Origin: Avena insularis
Lineage: Eukaryota; Streptophyta; Magnoliopsida; Poales; Poaceae
Length of the DNA: 64,000 nucleotides
Direction of reading: 5' to 3'
Assembly (NCBI GenBank): GCA_023614405.1
Contig: JAJUPC010000229.1
Span: forward strand, 1 to 64,000
Shown here piece after piece: positions 1 through 15,000 of this stretch; the stretch's first letter is position 1, and each line of letters starts with the position of its first letter. The translations under genes were made by a program, and so were the position numbers. The notes beneath the pieces are model-generated. The model made no database searches, had not been told where the DNA came from, and saw nothing but the letters and a program-made list of their open reading frames with translations.

Positions 1-3000
1 TGTTAGTAATGAACACATTATGTAATGACACCGTGGATCCATGAGCGGTCTCAAGAACACATTTCATTGACTCTAGGTAGGTGGATAATGAGAAGAACAC
101 ATTTAATGACCTCGTGGATCCATATGGTATGTGGAAAAGAACAAACATGCACGACTCTAGTTGTTGTTAGTAAAAATAACATGCAATGACACTGTGGATC
201 TGTATGTGGTCTCAAGCAGAACACACATTTCAATGACACTGTGGATCTATAGTCGATCAGGAAAATAAAACACATGCAATGAATCTAGTTGTCATAGTAA
301 AAGAACACATGCAATGACACTAGTGATTCCATTTGTGTTCTCCGAAGAGAACACACATTTCAATGACACCGGTGGATCCATAGGTGGATCAGGAAAAGAA
401 CACACATGCAATGGCTCTAGGTTGTTATTGTTAGTAAAAAGAACACATGCAATGACATCGGTGTGTGGATCAATGTGGTCTCAAGAGAACACACATGCAT
501 GACATCAGGATCCCATGTGTATCTCTCAAGAGAACATACATTTCAATGACACTGTGGATCTTATATGTGGTATGTAAAAAGAAACACACATGCAAATAGA
601 TCGCAGCTTGTTGTTAGTAAAAAGAACACACATGTAAAGGAAACGGGTGGATCCATGTGTGTTCTCTCAAGAGAAATACATATGCAATGACTTGATGTGG
701 TTAATGAGAAGAATACACATTTGAATTGCACTGTGGATCCAAATGTGGTATGTGAAAAGAATAGTCACGTAAAGGACTTTGAAGTTGTTAGTAAAGAGGC
801 ATGCAATGACATCAGTGATCCATGTGTGTCCTCAAAGAGAATAGACATTTCTAATGACACTAGTGGATCCATATGTGGTATGTGAAAAGAATACACATGT
901 AATGACTCCAACAGAACACATGTAACGACACCTGTGATCCATGTTTATCTCCAAGAAACACATTTCAATGACACTCTGTGATCCATATGTGGTATGTGAA
1001 AAGAATACATGCAATGACTCCGTTACAGCAGAAAAATAATATGCAATGACATCAGGATCCATGTGTGTCTCTAAAGAACACACATGCTATGACTCTAGCT
1101 GTGGGTTAATGAGAATAACACACACATTTCAATGACACTGGTGATCCATATGTGGTATGTAAAAGAATAGTCATGAATGACTTCAGTTGTTGTTAGTAAA
1201 AGAACACACAAGCAATGACATTTGTGGATACATGTGGTCTTGAGAACACACATTCAATTCTGATGTATAAGAGAACACATTTTAATGACACTGTGGATCT
1301 TAAAGTGGTATGTGAAAAGAATAGTCATGAAATGACTCTAGTTAAGTCATAAAAAAGAGTACACATGCAATTACATCGGTGGGATAATGTGGTCTCCAAG
1401 AACATATGCAATAACACTGGTGGATCCTGTGTGTAGGTGACTGTAAAGGAACACACACATGCAATGACTCAATAGAACAAACATATGTAATGATATCTGT
1501 GGATCCATGTGTGGTTCTATGAGTCATACATTTCATCGATTTCTAGGTGATAATGAGAAGAAAACACATTTCAAATGACCCTGCTGAATTCATGTGAAAA
1601 GAACAAACATGCAATGACTTCTAGTTGTTGTTAGTAAAAGAATACATATGTAATGACATCAGGATTCCCATGGGTCTCAAGAGAATACACATTTCATGTT
1701 CTGGAGACTTGGTAGATTCATAGTTGACGAAAATAAACACATGCAATGAATTACAGTGTTAGTAAAAATACACATGCAATGACACTGGATCCATTTGTGT
1801 TCTCTCAAGAGAACACACACATTTCAATGAGACAATCGTGGATCCATAGGTGGATAGAAAAGAACACACAATGGCTCTAGTTGTTATCATATAAAAAGAA
1901 CATACATGCAATGACATCAGGATCAATGTGGTCTCTCAAGAGAACACACATGCAATGACATCAGGATTCATGTGTGGTCTCAAGAACACACATTTCAATG
2001 ACACTGGTGGATCCATATGTGGTATAAAAAGAACACACATGCAATGACTCCAACAGACAGCAAAAGAACACACATGTAAAGACACTGTGGATTCCACATG
2101 TGTGTTCTCAAGAGAACACATATGCAATGACTCTAGATGTATAATGAGAAGAACACACATTTGAATGATAACGTGGATTCAAATGTATGTGAAGAAGGTC
2201 AGAAATGACTTAGTCATATAGAAAAGAGCATACAAAAGACACTGTGATTCCAAAAGTATAGAAAAAGAAGGAAATACAGTTTCACTAGTTGTTGTTAGGT
2301 AAAAGATACATGCAACACACCAGGGATAATGTGGTCTCCAAGGCATGACACATGCAGTAACACTGTGATCCATAGTATCGCAAAAGAAATACACATGCAA
2401 TGGACTCAAATGTTGTTAGGTAATGTGAATACACGCAATGACATCAGGATCCATGTGGTCTCTGAAGAGAACACATATCACGATCAGGGGATAATGAGAA
2501 GAATACATTTCAATGACTTGGTGGGATCCCATATGGTATGTAGCAAATGCAATGACTCAGTTGTTAGTAAAAAGAACACACATGTAATAGACATCAGATC
2601 CATGTGGTCTCTCAAGAGAACATAAGCATTTCTGTGGATTCATAGTTGGACGGGAAAAATAAAACACATGCAATGAATCTAGAAGGTGCCAGTAGTAAAA
2701 AGAACACATGCATGATACTGGTGGATTCATGTACCCTCTCTCTAAGAAATACATTTCAATGACATCAGATCTATAAGACGAAAGAACACACATGCAATGA
2801 CTGCTACATATAGTAAAAGAACATTGACATGCATGACATCAGGGATCAATGTGTGGTCTCTCAAGAACACACACAATGACTCCTAAATATGTTAAGAAAA
2901 GAGCAGACACAATGATAGGTGGATCCATGTGGTCTCTAAATAGGAAATAATACATATTTCAATGACATTGGTGGATCCATATGTGTAAGGTGAAAAGAAT

Positions 3001-6000
3001 GACTCAAGCGTTGTCATAGTAAGTAACACATAACATCGGTATCCGTATGTGTGGTCTCAGCAGAATACATGCAATGAGTCTAGATGGAGGTTAATGCAAG
3101 AACACACACATTTCACTACATCAAGATCCAAATGCAAAGAACAGCCATGAAATGACTAATTGTCATAAAAAAGTATAATACATGCAATTACACCTGTATG
3201 AATGTGTGGTCTGAAGTGAACACATGTAATGACACCGGTGGATCCATATGTGGGTATGTGAAAAGAACACAATATGCAATGACTCAGCCATGGGTAAAAG
3301 AACACACATCCAATGACATCAGGATCTATGTGTGGTCTCCGAAGAGAAATACACATTTCAATGACTTAGGTGAGCAATGAAAGAATACATTTAAATCTAA
3401 TTCGTGATCTGTATAGGCATGAAAAGAACACACATGCAATGACTCTAGTCATATAGTAAAAAGAACATACATGCAATGACACCGGTGATCCATGTGTGGT
3501 CTTCCCAAGAACACACATTTCAATGTCACTGTGGATCCATAGTTGATTCGTGAAAAGAACACACATGCAATGAATCCAGTTGTTGTTAGTAAAAAGAACA
3601 CACTTCAAAGGACATGAGGATCCATGTTCTCTCAATTGAACACACATTTCACTGACACTGTGGATCCATAGGTGATTTCCGTGGTGCACACACATGGGGC
3701 CGAGTCTAGTCACAGAAAAGAATACACATGCAATGACACTGTGGATCAATGGCCCCAAGAGGAACACACATGCAATGACTCTAGTTACAAAAAGTATATT
3801 AAATAGACACTGTGGATCCATGTCTCCAAGAATACACGCTTCTGTTGACACTGTGGATCCATATGTAGTGTGAATACATGAAATACCTGCTACATAGTGT
3901 AAAAAGAACACATGTGTTAACACGGTAGATTCATGGCCCTCAAGAGAACACATGGTAATAACTCTAATGTGTTAATGAGAAGAAATACACATTTAAATGA
4001 CTAGTGGATCTATATGTATTTGAAAAGAGGGTTGTCATGAAATACCAGCTTATTGTACACAAGAGCACATGTAATTACACTGCGGTTGAACAAAGTGGCC
4101 TCTCAAAAAGAATAAAGGCAATGACACTAGGACCTATGTGGTGAAGCAGAAAAGAAACACACATGCAAATGCATCTAGCTTGTTGTTAGTAAAAGCACAT
4201 GCAAATATTAATGTGGATCCATGTGTGGTCTCAAGAGAACACACATGCAATGACTTAGCCAGTGCTACGAGAAGAACACACATTCCAATGGGATACCCAG
4301 GGATCCATGGTATGTCAAAGAATAGCCGCAAACACCATGAGCATAGTAAAAAGATAATATGCATGACATCAGGATCCATGGTCTCTCAAGAGAACACATA
4401 CATAATGACACTGTGGATCCATATGTGGTATGTGAAAGCATCACATGCAAATGTACCCAGCTGTTACAAAGAATACACATGCAATGGCACTAGGATCCAT
4501 GTGTGGTATCTCAAGAGAACACACATCAAATGACTCTAGCTAAGCAGAGAGAAGAACACATTTCAATTATGTGGATCACACGCATGTGAAAAGAACACAT
4601 GCAATGACTCAGTTGTCATAGTAAAAAAGAACACGATGCAATGACACTGTGGATCCATGTGGTTCTCAAGAGAACCCATTTCAACAACACTGGGTGATCC
4701 ATAGTGCATTTGTGAAGAATGCCATGCAATGACTCAAGAAGTAGTAAAAACATGTAATGACATTATTGATCCATGTGTGGTCTCCGAAGAGAAATACACA
4801 TGCAAATGAGTCTAGATGAGGTTAATGCAAAGAAATAATACATTTCAAATGACACCGTGGATCCAAATGGCGGAAAGAAGGCCAAGAAATATCAACTGTT
4901 GTTAGTAAAAGAGCACATGCAATTACACTGCGGGATGAAATGTGTGGTCTCTCAAGTGAACACACATGTAATGACACCGTAATCTATGTAGTGAAAAGAA
5001 CATGCCAATGACCTGGAAGGTCGTTAGTAAAAAGAACACACATCCAATGACATCGGTGGATTCATGTGGTCTCCAAGAGAAATACACATTTCAATGACTT
5101 AGGTGGATGAGAAGAAATACACATTTCAATGACCGTGATTCATATATGTGGGTATGAAAAGAACACACATATGCAATGACTCTAGTTGTTGTTAAGTAAA
5201 AAGAACATACATGTAATGACACGGTAGGATTCATGTGGTCTCCAAGAGAACACACATTTCAACGCCACTAGTGGATCCATAGTTGGATTGTCAAAAGAAC
5301 ACATGCAATGAATCCAACACTCTGTTGTTGTTAGTAAAAAGAACACACACATGCAAAAGACATCTAGTGGGATCCATGTGTGGTCTCTCACCGAATACAC
5401 ATTTCAATGACAATCGTGGATCCATAGGTAGGATTGTGAAAAGAACACACATGCAATGACTCTAGTTGTCAAGTAGAAAAGAACACACATGCAATGACAT
5501 CAGTGGATCAATGTGTGGTCTCTGTTAAGAAAGAGCACATGCAATGACACTGTGGATCCATGTGTGTGGTCTCCAAGAGAACACACGCTTTCAATGACAC
5601 TGTGGATCCATATGTGGTATGTGAAAAGAACACACATGCAATGACTCAAGTTGTTGTTAGTAAAAGAACACATACATGCAATAACATCGGTGGATTCATG
5701 TGTGGTCTCCAAGAGAACACACATGCAATGACTCTAGCTGTGGTTAATGAGAAGAACACATATTTCAATGACACTAGTGGATCCATATGTGGTATTTGAA
5801 AAGAATAGTCATGAAATGACTCAGTTATTGTTAGTAAAAAGAGCACACATGCAATTACATCTGGTGGATGAATGTGTGGTCTCTCAAAAGAACACACATT
5901 GCAATGACACTAGTGGATCCATATGTGGTATGTGAAAAAGAAATCACATGCAATGACTCCAGTTGTTGGTAGTAAAAAAGAACACACATGCAATGACATC

Positions 6001-9000
6001 AGGTGGATCCATGTGTGGTCTCTCAAGGAGGAATATACATGCAAATGACTCTAGCTGGGTTAATGGAGAAGAACACACATTTCAATGACACTAGTGGATC
6101 CATATGGTATGTCAAAGAATAGCCAAGTGAAATGACTCTAATGAGAAGAACACACATATAATGACACAGGATCCATGTATGTGAAAGAACATACATGCAA
6201 TGACTCTGGCTGTTGTTAGTAAAAAGAGCACACATGCAATGACATCAGGATCCATGTGTGGTCTCTCAAGAGAACACACATTTGCAATGACACCGGTGGA
6301 TCCATATGTGGTATGTGAAAAGAACACACATGCAATGACTCCAGCTTGTTACTAAAGAACACACATGCAATGACATCAGTGGATCCATGTGGTATCCAAG
6401 AGAACACACATTTCAATGACTCTAGTCAGTGGTTAATGAGAAGAACACACATTTCAATGACACCCCTTGGTGGATCGACACGTGGTATGTGAAAAGAACA
6501 CACATGCAATGACTCTGGAAGAGCTTGTTGTTAGTAAAAAGAACACGATGCAATGACACTCAGGATCCATGTGTGGGTCTCAAGAGAACACACATTTCAA
6601 TAACACCGTGGATCCATAGGTGATATGTGAAAAAGAACACACATGCAATGACTCAAGTTGTTGTTAGTAAAAAAGAACACATATGCAATGACATTCAGAT
6701 GGATCCATGTGGTCTCCAAGAGAACAACACATGCAATGAGTCTAGATGAGGTTAATGCAAAGAACACACATTTCAATGACACTCGCAGGATCCAAATGTG
6801 GTATGTGAAAGAAGTCACATGAAATGACTCTAATTGTTGTTAGTAAAAAGAGCAATACACATGCAATTACATCTGGTGGATGAATGTGTGGTCTCCCAAG
6901 TGAATACACATGTAATGACATCGGGTGATCCATATGTGGTATGTGAAAGAACACACATGCAATGACTCTGGGCCAGCTTGTTGTTAGTAAAAGAACACAC
7001 ATCTAATGACATCAGGATCCATGTGGTCTCTCAAGAGAACACACATTTCAATGACTGTAGGTGTGGATAATGAGAAGAAGGACATAAATGACACTAGTGG
7101 ATCCATATGTGGTATGTGAAAAGACACACATGCAATGACTCTAGTTGTTGTTAGTAAAAAGAACTACACATGCATGACATCGAGTGATCCATGTGTGGTC
7201 TCCAAGAGAACACACATTTCAATGCCACTGTGGATCCATAGTTGGATTGTGAGAAGAACACACATGCAATGACATTGTTGTTAGTAAAAAGAACACACAT
7301 GCAAAGACACTCAGGATCCATGTGTGTTTCCTCAAGAGAACACACATTTCAATGACACTGGTGGATCCATAGGTGGATTGTGAAAAGAACACACATGCAA
7401 TGAGTCTAGTTGTGTTAGTAAAAAGAACACACATGCAATGACATCGGTGGATCAATGTGTGGTCTCTCAGAACACACATGCAATGACTCTAGTTGTTGTT
7501 AGTAGTAAAAAGAGCACATGCAATGACATCAGGATCCATGTGTGGTCTCCAAGAGAACACACGTTTAATGACATCTCAGGATCCATATGTGGTATGTGAA
7601 AAATAACACATGCAATGACTCCAGTTGTTGTTAGTAAAAAGAACACACATGCAATAACACTGTGGATTCATGTGTGGTCTCCGAAGAGAACACACATGCA
7701 ATAACTCCACTAGTGGTTAATGAGAAGAACACACATTTCAATGACACTAGTGGATCCATATGTGGTATTTGAAAAGAATAGTCATGAAATGACTTCTAGT
7801 TATTGTTAGCACAAAAAGAGCACACATGCAATTACATCGGGATGAAATGTGTGGTCTCTCAAAAGAACACACATGCAATGACACTGGTGGATCCATATGT
7901 GGTATGTGAAAAGAACACACATGCAATGACTCAAAGCTTGTTGTTAGTAAAAGAACACACATGCAATGACACAGTGGATCCATGTGGTCTCTGGAAGAGA
8001 ACACATTTCAATGAACTGGTGGATCCATATGGTATGTAAAGAACACACATGCAATGATTCCTGGCTGTTGTTATAAAAAGAGCACACATGCAATGACTCT
8101 AGTGGATCCTGTGGTTAATGAGAAGAACACATTACTCCAATGACACTAGTGGATCCATATGGTATGTCAAAAGAATAGCCATGAAATGACTCCAGCTTGT
8201 TGTTAGTAAAAAGAACACACATGCAATGACATCAGGATCCATGTGTGGTCTCTCAAGAGAACACACATGCAATGACACTGGTGGATCCATATGTGGTATG
8301 TGAAAAGAACACACATGCAATGACTCATGCTGTTAGTTAAAGAACACACATGCAATGACACTAGGATCCATGTGGTATCCAAGAGAACACACATTTCAAT
8401 GACTCTAGTCAGGAGCAATGTGAGAAGAACACACACATTTCAATGACACCGGTGGATCCACGCGGGTATGTGAAAAGAACACACATGCAATGACTCCAGC
8501 TTGTTGTTAGTAAAAAAGAACACACATGCAATGACATCAGGATCCATGTGCGGTCTCTCAAGAGAACACACCACATTTCAATAACACTTGTGGATCCATA
8601 AGTGGATTGTGAAAAGAAGACACATGCAATGACTCGCTTGTTGTTAGTAAAAAGAACACATGCAATGACACTACATGGATCCATGTGGTCTCCAAGAGAA
8701 CACACATGCAATGAGTCTAGCTGTATAATGAGAAGAACACACATTTCAATGACACCGGTGGATCCAAATGTGGTATGTGAAAGTGCAATAGTGCAATGAC
8801 TCTGGTCACAAGTAAAAAGAGCACATTTCAATGAACTCGGGTGGATCTATATGTGTATGTGAAAAGAACACATGAAATGACTCTAATTGCAGTTAGTAAA
8901 AGAGCACATGCAATTACATCAGGTGGATGAATGTGTGGTCTCCGGATAACACACATGTCAATGACACTGGTGGATCCATATGTGGTATGTGAAAAGAACA

Positions 9001-12000
9001 CACATGCAATGACTCTAGCTTGTTGTTAGTAAAAGAACACACATCCAATGACATCGGTGGATCCATGTGTGGTCTCCTCAAGAGAACACACATTTCAATG
9101 ACTTAGGTGTGGTTAATGAGAAAGAACACACATTTCAATGACACCTGTGGATCCATATGTGGCATGTGAAAAGAACACACATGCAATGACTCTAGTTGTT
9201 GTTAGTAAAAAGGAACATACATGCAATTACATCGGGTGGATGAATGTGTGGTCTCTAAAAAGAACACACATGCAATGACACTAGTGGATCCATATGTGGT
9301 AGTGTGAAAAGAACACACATGCAATGACTCCTAATTGTGTTACTAAAAGAAACATGGCAATGACACTAGTGGATCCATGTGTGGTCTCAAGAGAACACAC
9401 ATTTCAATGACACCAGGATCCATATGGTATGTGAAAGAACACATGCAATGACTTGGCTGTTGTTAGTAAAAGAGCACTCTGGCAATGACATTAGGATCCA
9501 TGTGGTCTCTGAAGAGAACACACATTTCAATGACTCTAGTTGTGGTTAATGAGAAGAACACACATGGAATGACTCCTAGTTGTTGTTGGTAAAAGAACAC
9601 ACATGCAACATCGGTGGATTCATGTGGTCTCCCAAGAGAACACACATTCAATGACACACCACTGTGGATCCATATGTGGTATGTGAAAAGAACACACATG
9701 CAATGACTCCAGTTGTTGTTAGTAAAAAGAATACACACATGCAATGACATTAGTGGATCCATGTGTGTCTCTTCAAGAGAACCCACATTTCATCAGATGA
9801 CACTAGTGGATCCATGTGGTGGATGTGAAAAGAACACACATGCAATGACTCGTTGTTGTTAGTAAAAAGAACACATATGCAATGACACTAATGGATCCAT
9901 GTGGTCTATCCAAGAGAACACACATGCAATGACTCTAGCTGTGGTTAATGAGAAGAACACACATTTCAATGAGTACACTCGTGGATCCTTATGTGGTATG
10001 TGAAAAGAATTAGCCAAGTGAAAATGACTCCAGCTTGTTGTTAGTAAAAAAAGAACATACATGCAATGACATCAGGATCCATGTGTGGTCTCTCAAGAGA
10101 ACATTACATACAATGACACTATGGATCCATATGTGGTGTGTGTTGTTAAAAGAACACACATGTAAATTTCTGACTCTGGTTGTTGTTAGTAAAAATAACA
10201 CACATGCAATGACACAAGTTGGATCCATGTGTGGTCTCCAAGAGAACACACATGCAATAACTCATTCCAATGACACTAGTGGATCCATATGTGGTATTTG
10301 AAAGAACACACATGAAATGACTTCTAGTTATTGTTAGTAAAAGAGCACACATGCAATTACACTGTGGATGCAATGACACCGTGGATCTAGTGGTATGAAA
10401 GAATCCATGCAATGACTTTGTTGTTGTTAGTAAAAAGAACACACACGCAATGACACTGGTGGATCCATATGTGCTATGTGAAAAGAACACACATGCAATG
10501 ACACTGGTGGATCCAATTGTTGTTAGTGAAAAGAACACACTTGCAGAATGACATTAGGATCCATGTGTGGTCTCCAAGAGAACACACATTTCAATGACAT
10601 CGTAGGGATCTAGTTGTATAATGAGAAGAACACACATTTCAATGACACGGTGGATCCATATGCTGTGATGTGAAAAGAACACACATGCAATGACACTAGT
10701 TGTTGTTAGTGAAAAGAACACACATGCAATGACACTGTGGATCCATGTGTGGTCTCCAAGAGAAATACACATTTCAATGACTCTAGCCGTGGTTAATGAG
10801 AAAAACACCCACATTTCAATGACACTGGTGGATCCATACAATGGTATGTGAAAAAGAACACACATGCAATGACTGTTGTTGTTAGTAAAAAGAACACACA
10901 TGCAATGACATTAATGGATCCATGTGTGGTCTCTCAAGAGAATTGCAATGACTCTAGCCGTGTGGTTACACGAGAAGAACACACATTTCAATGACACTAG
11001 TGGATCCATATGTGATATGTGAAAAGAATAGTCATGAAATGACTCTAGTTGTTGTTAGCAAAAAGAGCATACATGCAATGACATCAGGATCCATGTGTGG
11101 TCTCCTCAAGAGAACACACATGCAATGACATCATAGTGGATCCATATGTGGTATGTTAGAAGAACACACATCTAATGACTCTGGGCTTGTTGTTAGTAAA
11201 AAGAACACACATGCAATGACATCGGGGGATCCATGTGTGGTTCTCCGGAAGAACACATGCAACAACTCTAGCTGTACACGAGAAGAACACATTTCAATGA
11301 CACTGTGGATCCATAATGTGGTATTTGAAAAGAACACACATGCAATGACTCTCAGTTATTATTAGTAAAAGAACACACATGCAATGACACTGTGGATCCA
11401 TGTCTCTAAAAAGAAAGTGGATCCATATGTGTATGTGAAAAGGAACACACATGCAATGAATCCAATTGTTGTTAGTAAAAGAACACACTTGCAATGACAT
11501 CGGGGGATCCATGTGTGGTCTCTGAAGAGAACACACATTTCAATGACTCTAGTTGTGGTTAATGAGAATAACACACATTTCAATGACAACACTTATGGAT
11601 CGATACATGTGGTATGTGAAAAGAAAAACACATGCAATGACACTAGTTGTTGTTAGTAAAAGAACACACATGCAATGACATCTGGTGGATCCACATGTGT
11701 GGTCTCTAAAGAGAACACATTTCAATGACATCGGTGGATCCATATGTGGTATGTGAAAAGAACACACACATGCAATGACTCAAGTTGTTGTTAGTAAAAA
11801 GAACACATATGCAATGACTCAAGAGTAAACACACATGCAATGACTTAGCCGTGGTTAATGAGAGAATACATTTCACACTGTGGATCCATATGTGGTATGT
11901 GATAAGAACACACATGCAATGACCTGGGCTTGTTGTTAGTAAAAGAACACACATGCAACATTCAGGATCCATGTGTGGTCTTCGAAGAGAACACACATGC

Positions 12001-15000
12001 AATGGACTCTAGCTATTGGTTAATGAGAAGAACACACATTTCAATGGCACTAGTGGATCCATATGTGGTATGTGAAAAGAATAGTCATGAAATGACTTCC
12101 AGCTGGTTGTTAGTAAAAAACATACATGCAATGGACGGTGGATCCATGTGTGGTCTCTCTAAAGAACACACATGCAATGACACCAGTGGATCCATATGTG
12201 GTATGTTAAAAATAGAACACATGTAATGACTCTTATTTAGTAGTAAAATGAACACACATGCAATGACATCGGTGGATCCATGTGTGGTCTTGAAGAGAAC
12301 ACATTTCAATGAATCTCGTGGATCCTATGTGTGGTAATGACAAGAACACACATGCAATGACTCTAGTTGTTATTAGTAAAAAGAACACACATGCAATGAC
12401 ACTGGTGGATCCATGTGTGGTCTCTGAAGATAACACACATGCAATGACTCTAGCTGTGCTTAATGAGAAGAATAAACATATCAATGACACTGTTGGATCC
12501 ATGTGTGGTCTGTGAAAAGAACACACATGCAATGACTCAGCCATTGTTGTTAGTAAAAAGAACACACATGCAATGACATCAGTGGATCCATGTGGTCTCC
12601 AAGAGAAACACGCAGTAATAACTCGCTGTGGTTAATGAGAAGAACACACATTTCAATGACACTAGTGGATCCATATGTGGTATTTGAAAAGAACAGTCAA
12701 GTGAAATGACTCAGTTGTTGTTAGTAAAAAGAGCACACATGCAATTACATATCTGGTGGAAGATAACACACACATGAAATGTGTGGTCTCTAAAAGAACA
12801 CACATGTAATGACACTAGTGGATCCATATGTGTTATGTGAAGAATACCATCCAATGACTCAATTGTTGTTAGTAAAAGAACACACATGCAATGACATTGG
12901 TGGAACCATGTGTGGTCTCAAAAGAACACACATTTCAATGACTCTAGTTGTGGTTAATGAGAAGAACACACATTTCAATGACACTTCTGGGTGATCGATA
13001 CATGGTATGTGAAAAGAACACATCCAATGACTCCACTTGTTGTTAGTAAAAGAACACACATGCAATGACATCTGTGGATCCATGTGTGGTCTCTCAAGAG
13101 AACCCACATTTCAATGACACCGGGTGGATCCATAGGTGGTATGTGAAAAGAACACACATGCAATGACTCAAGTTGTTGTTAGTAAAAAGAACACATATGC
13201 AATGACATTACAATGGATCCATGTGTGGTCTTGAAGAGAACACACATGCAATGACTCTAGCTGTGGTTAATGAGAAGAACACACATTTCAATGGCACTAG
13301 TGGATCCATATGTGGTATGTGAAAGAATAGTCATGAAATGACTCAGCTTGTTGTTAGTAAAAAGAACATACATGCAATGACATCAGGATCCATGTGTGGT
13401 CTCCAAGAGAACACACATGCAATGACACTAGTGGATCCATATGTGGTATGTTAAAAGAACACACATGTAATGACTCCAGCTTGTTGTTAGTAAAAAGTAA
13501 CACACATGCAATGACACTGTGCATCCATGTGTGGTCTTTAAAGAGAACACACATTTCAATGACACTGTGGATCCATATGTGGTATGTGACAAGAACACAC
13601 ATGCAATGACTCTAGTTGTTATTAGTAAAAAGAACACACATGAATGACATCAGGGATCCATGTGTGTGGGTCTCCAAGAGAACACACATGCAATGACTCT
13701 AGCTGTGCTTAATGAGAAGAACACACATTTCAATGACACTGTGGATCCATATGTGGTATGTGAAAAAGAATATTATGTGAAAAGAACACAAAATGATTCC
13801 AGTTTTGTTAGTAAATAAGAACACATCAATGACACTTCAGGATCCATGTGTGGTCTCTCAAGAGAACACACATGCAATGACACTTAGTGGATCCATATGT
13901 GGTATGTGAAAAAGAACACATATGCAATGACTCTTGTTGTTGTTAAAAAAAGAACACACATGCAATGACATCAGTGGATCCATGTGTGGTCTCTGAAGAG
14001 AACACACATGCAATGACAATTCCTAGCTGTGGTTAATTAGAAGAACACACATTTCAACGACCCGGTGGATCCATACATGTGGTATGTGAAAGAATAGTCA
14101 TAAATGACTCCAAGTTTGTATAGTAAAAAGAGCACACATGCAATGAAACTTGTGGATCCATGTGTGGTCTCCAAGAGAACACACATGCAATGACACTAGT
14201 GGATCCATATGTGGTATGTGAAAAAGAACACACATGCAATGACTCATTGTTGTTAGTAAAAAGAACACATGCAATGACACTGTGGATCCATGTGTGGTCT
14301 CCAAGAGAACACACATTTCAATGACACTGTGGATCCATATGTGTTGTGTGTAAAAGAACACACATGCAATGACTCCAGCTTGTTGTTAGTAAAAGAACAC
14401 ACATGCAATGACATTTGGTGGATCCATGTGTGGTCTCTCCAAGAGAACACACATGCAATGACTCTAGATGTGGTTAATGAGAAGAACACACATTTCAATG
14501 ACACTAGTGATCCAAATGTGGTATGTGAAAAGAATAGTCATGAAATGACTCAGTTGTTGTTAGTAAAAAGAACACACATGCAATTACACTGGTGGATGAA
14601 TGTGGTCTCCAAGAGAACACACACAAATTTTAATGACACTGTGGATCCATATGTGGTATGTGAAAAGAACACACATCCAATGACTCTCAAGCATATAGTA
14701 AAGAGAACACACATGCAATGACACCGGTGGATCCATATGTGGTATGTGAAAAGAACACACATGCAGCTGACTCTCGGGTTGTTGTTAGTAAAAGAGCACA
14801 CATGCAATGACACTAGGATCCATGTGGTCTCTGGAAGAGAACACATTTCAATGACACAGGTGGATCCATATGTGGTATGAAAAGCAGGTACATTCAATGA
14901 CTCCAGCTTGTTGTTAGTAAAAAGAACACACATCCAATGACACTGTGGATCCATGTGTGGTCTCTCAAGAGAACACATTTCAATGACTCTAGGTGGATAA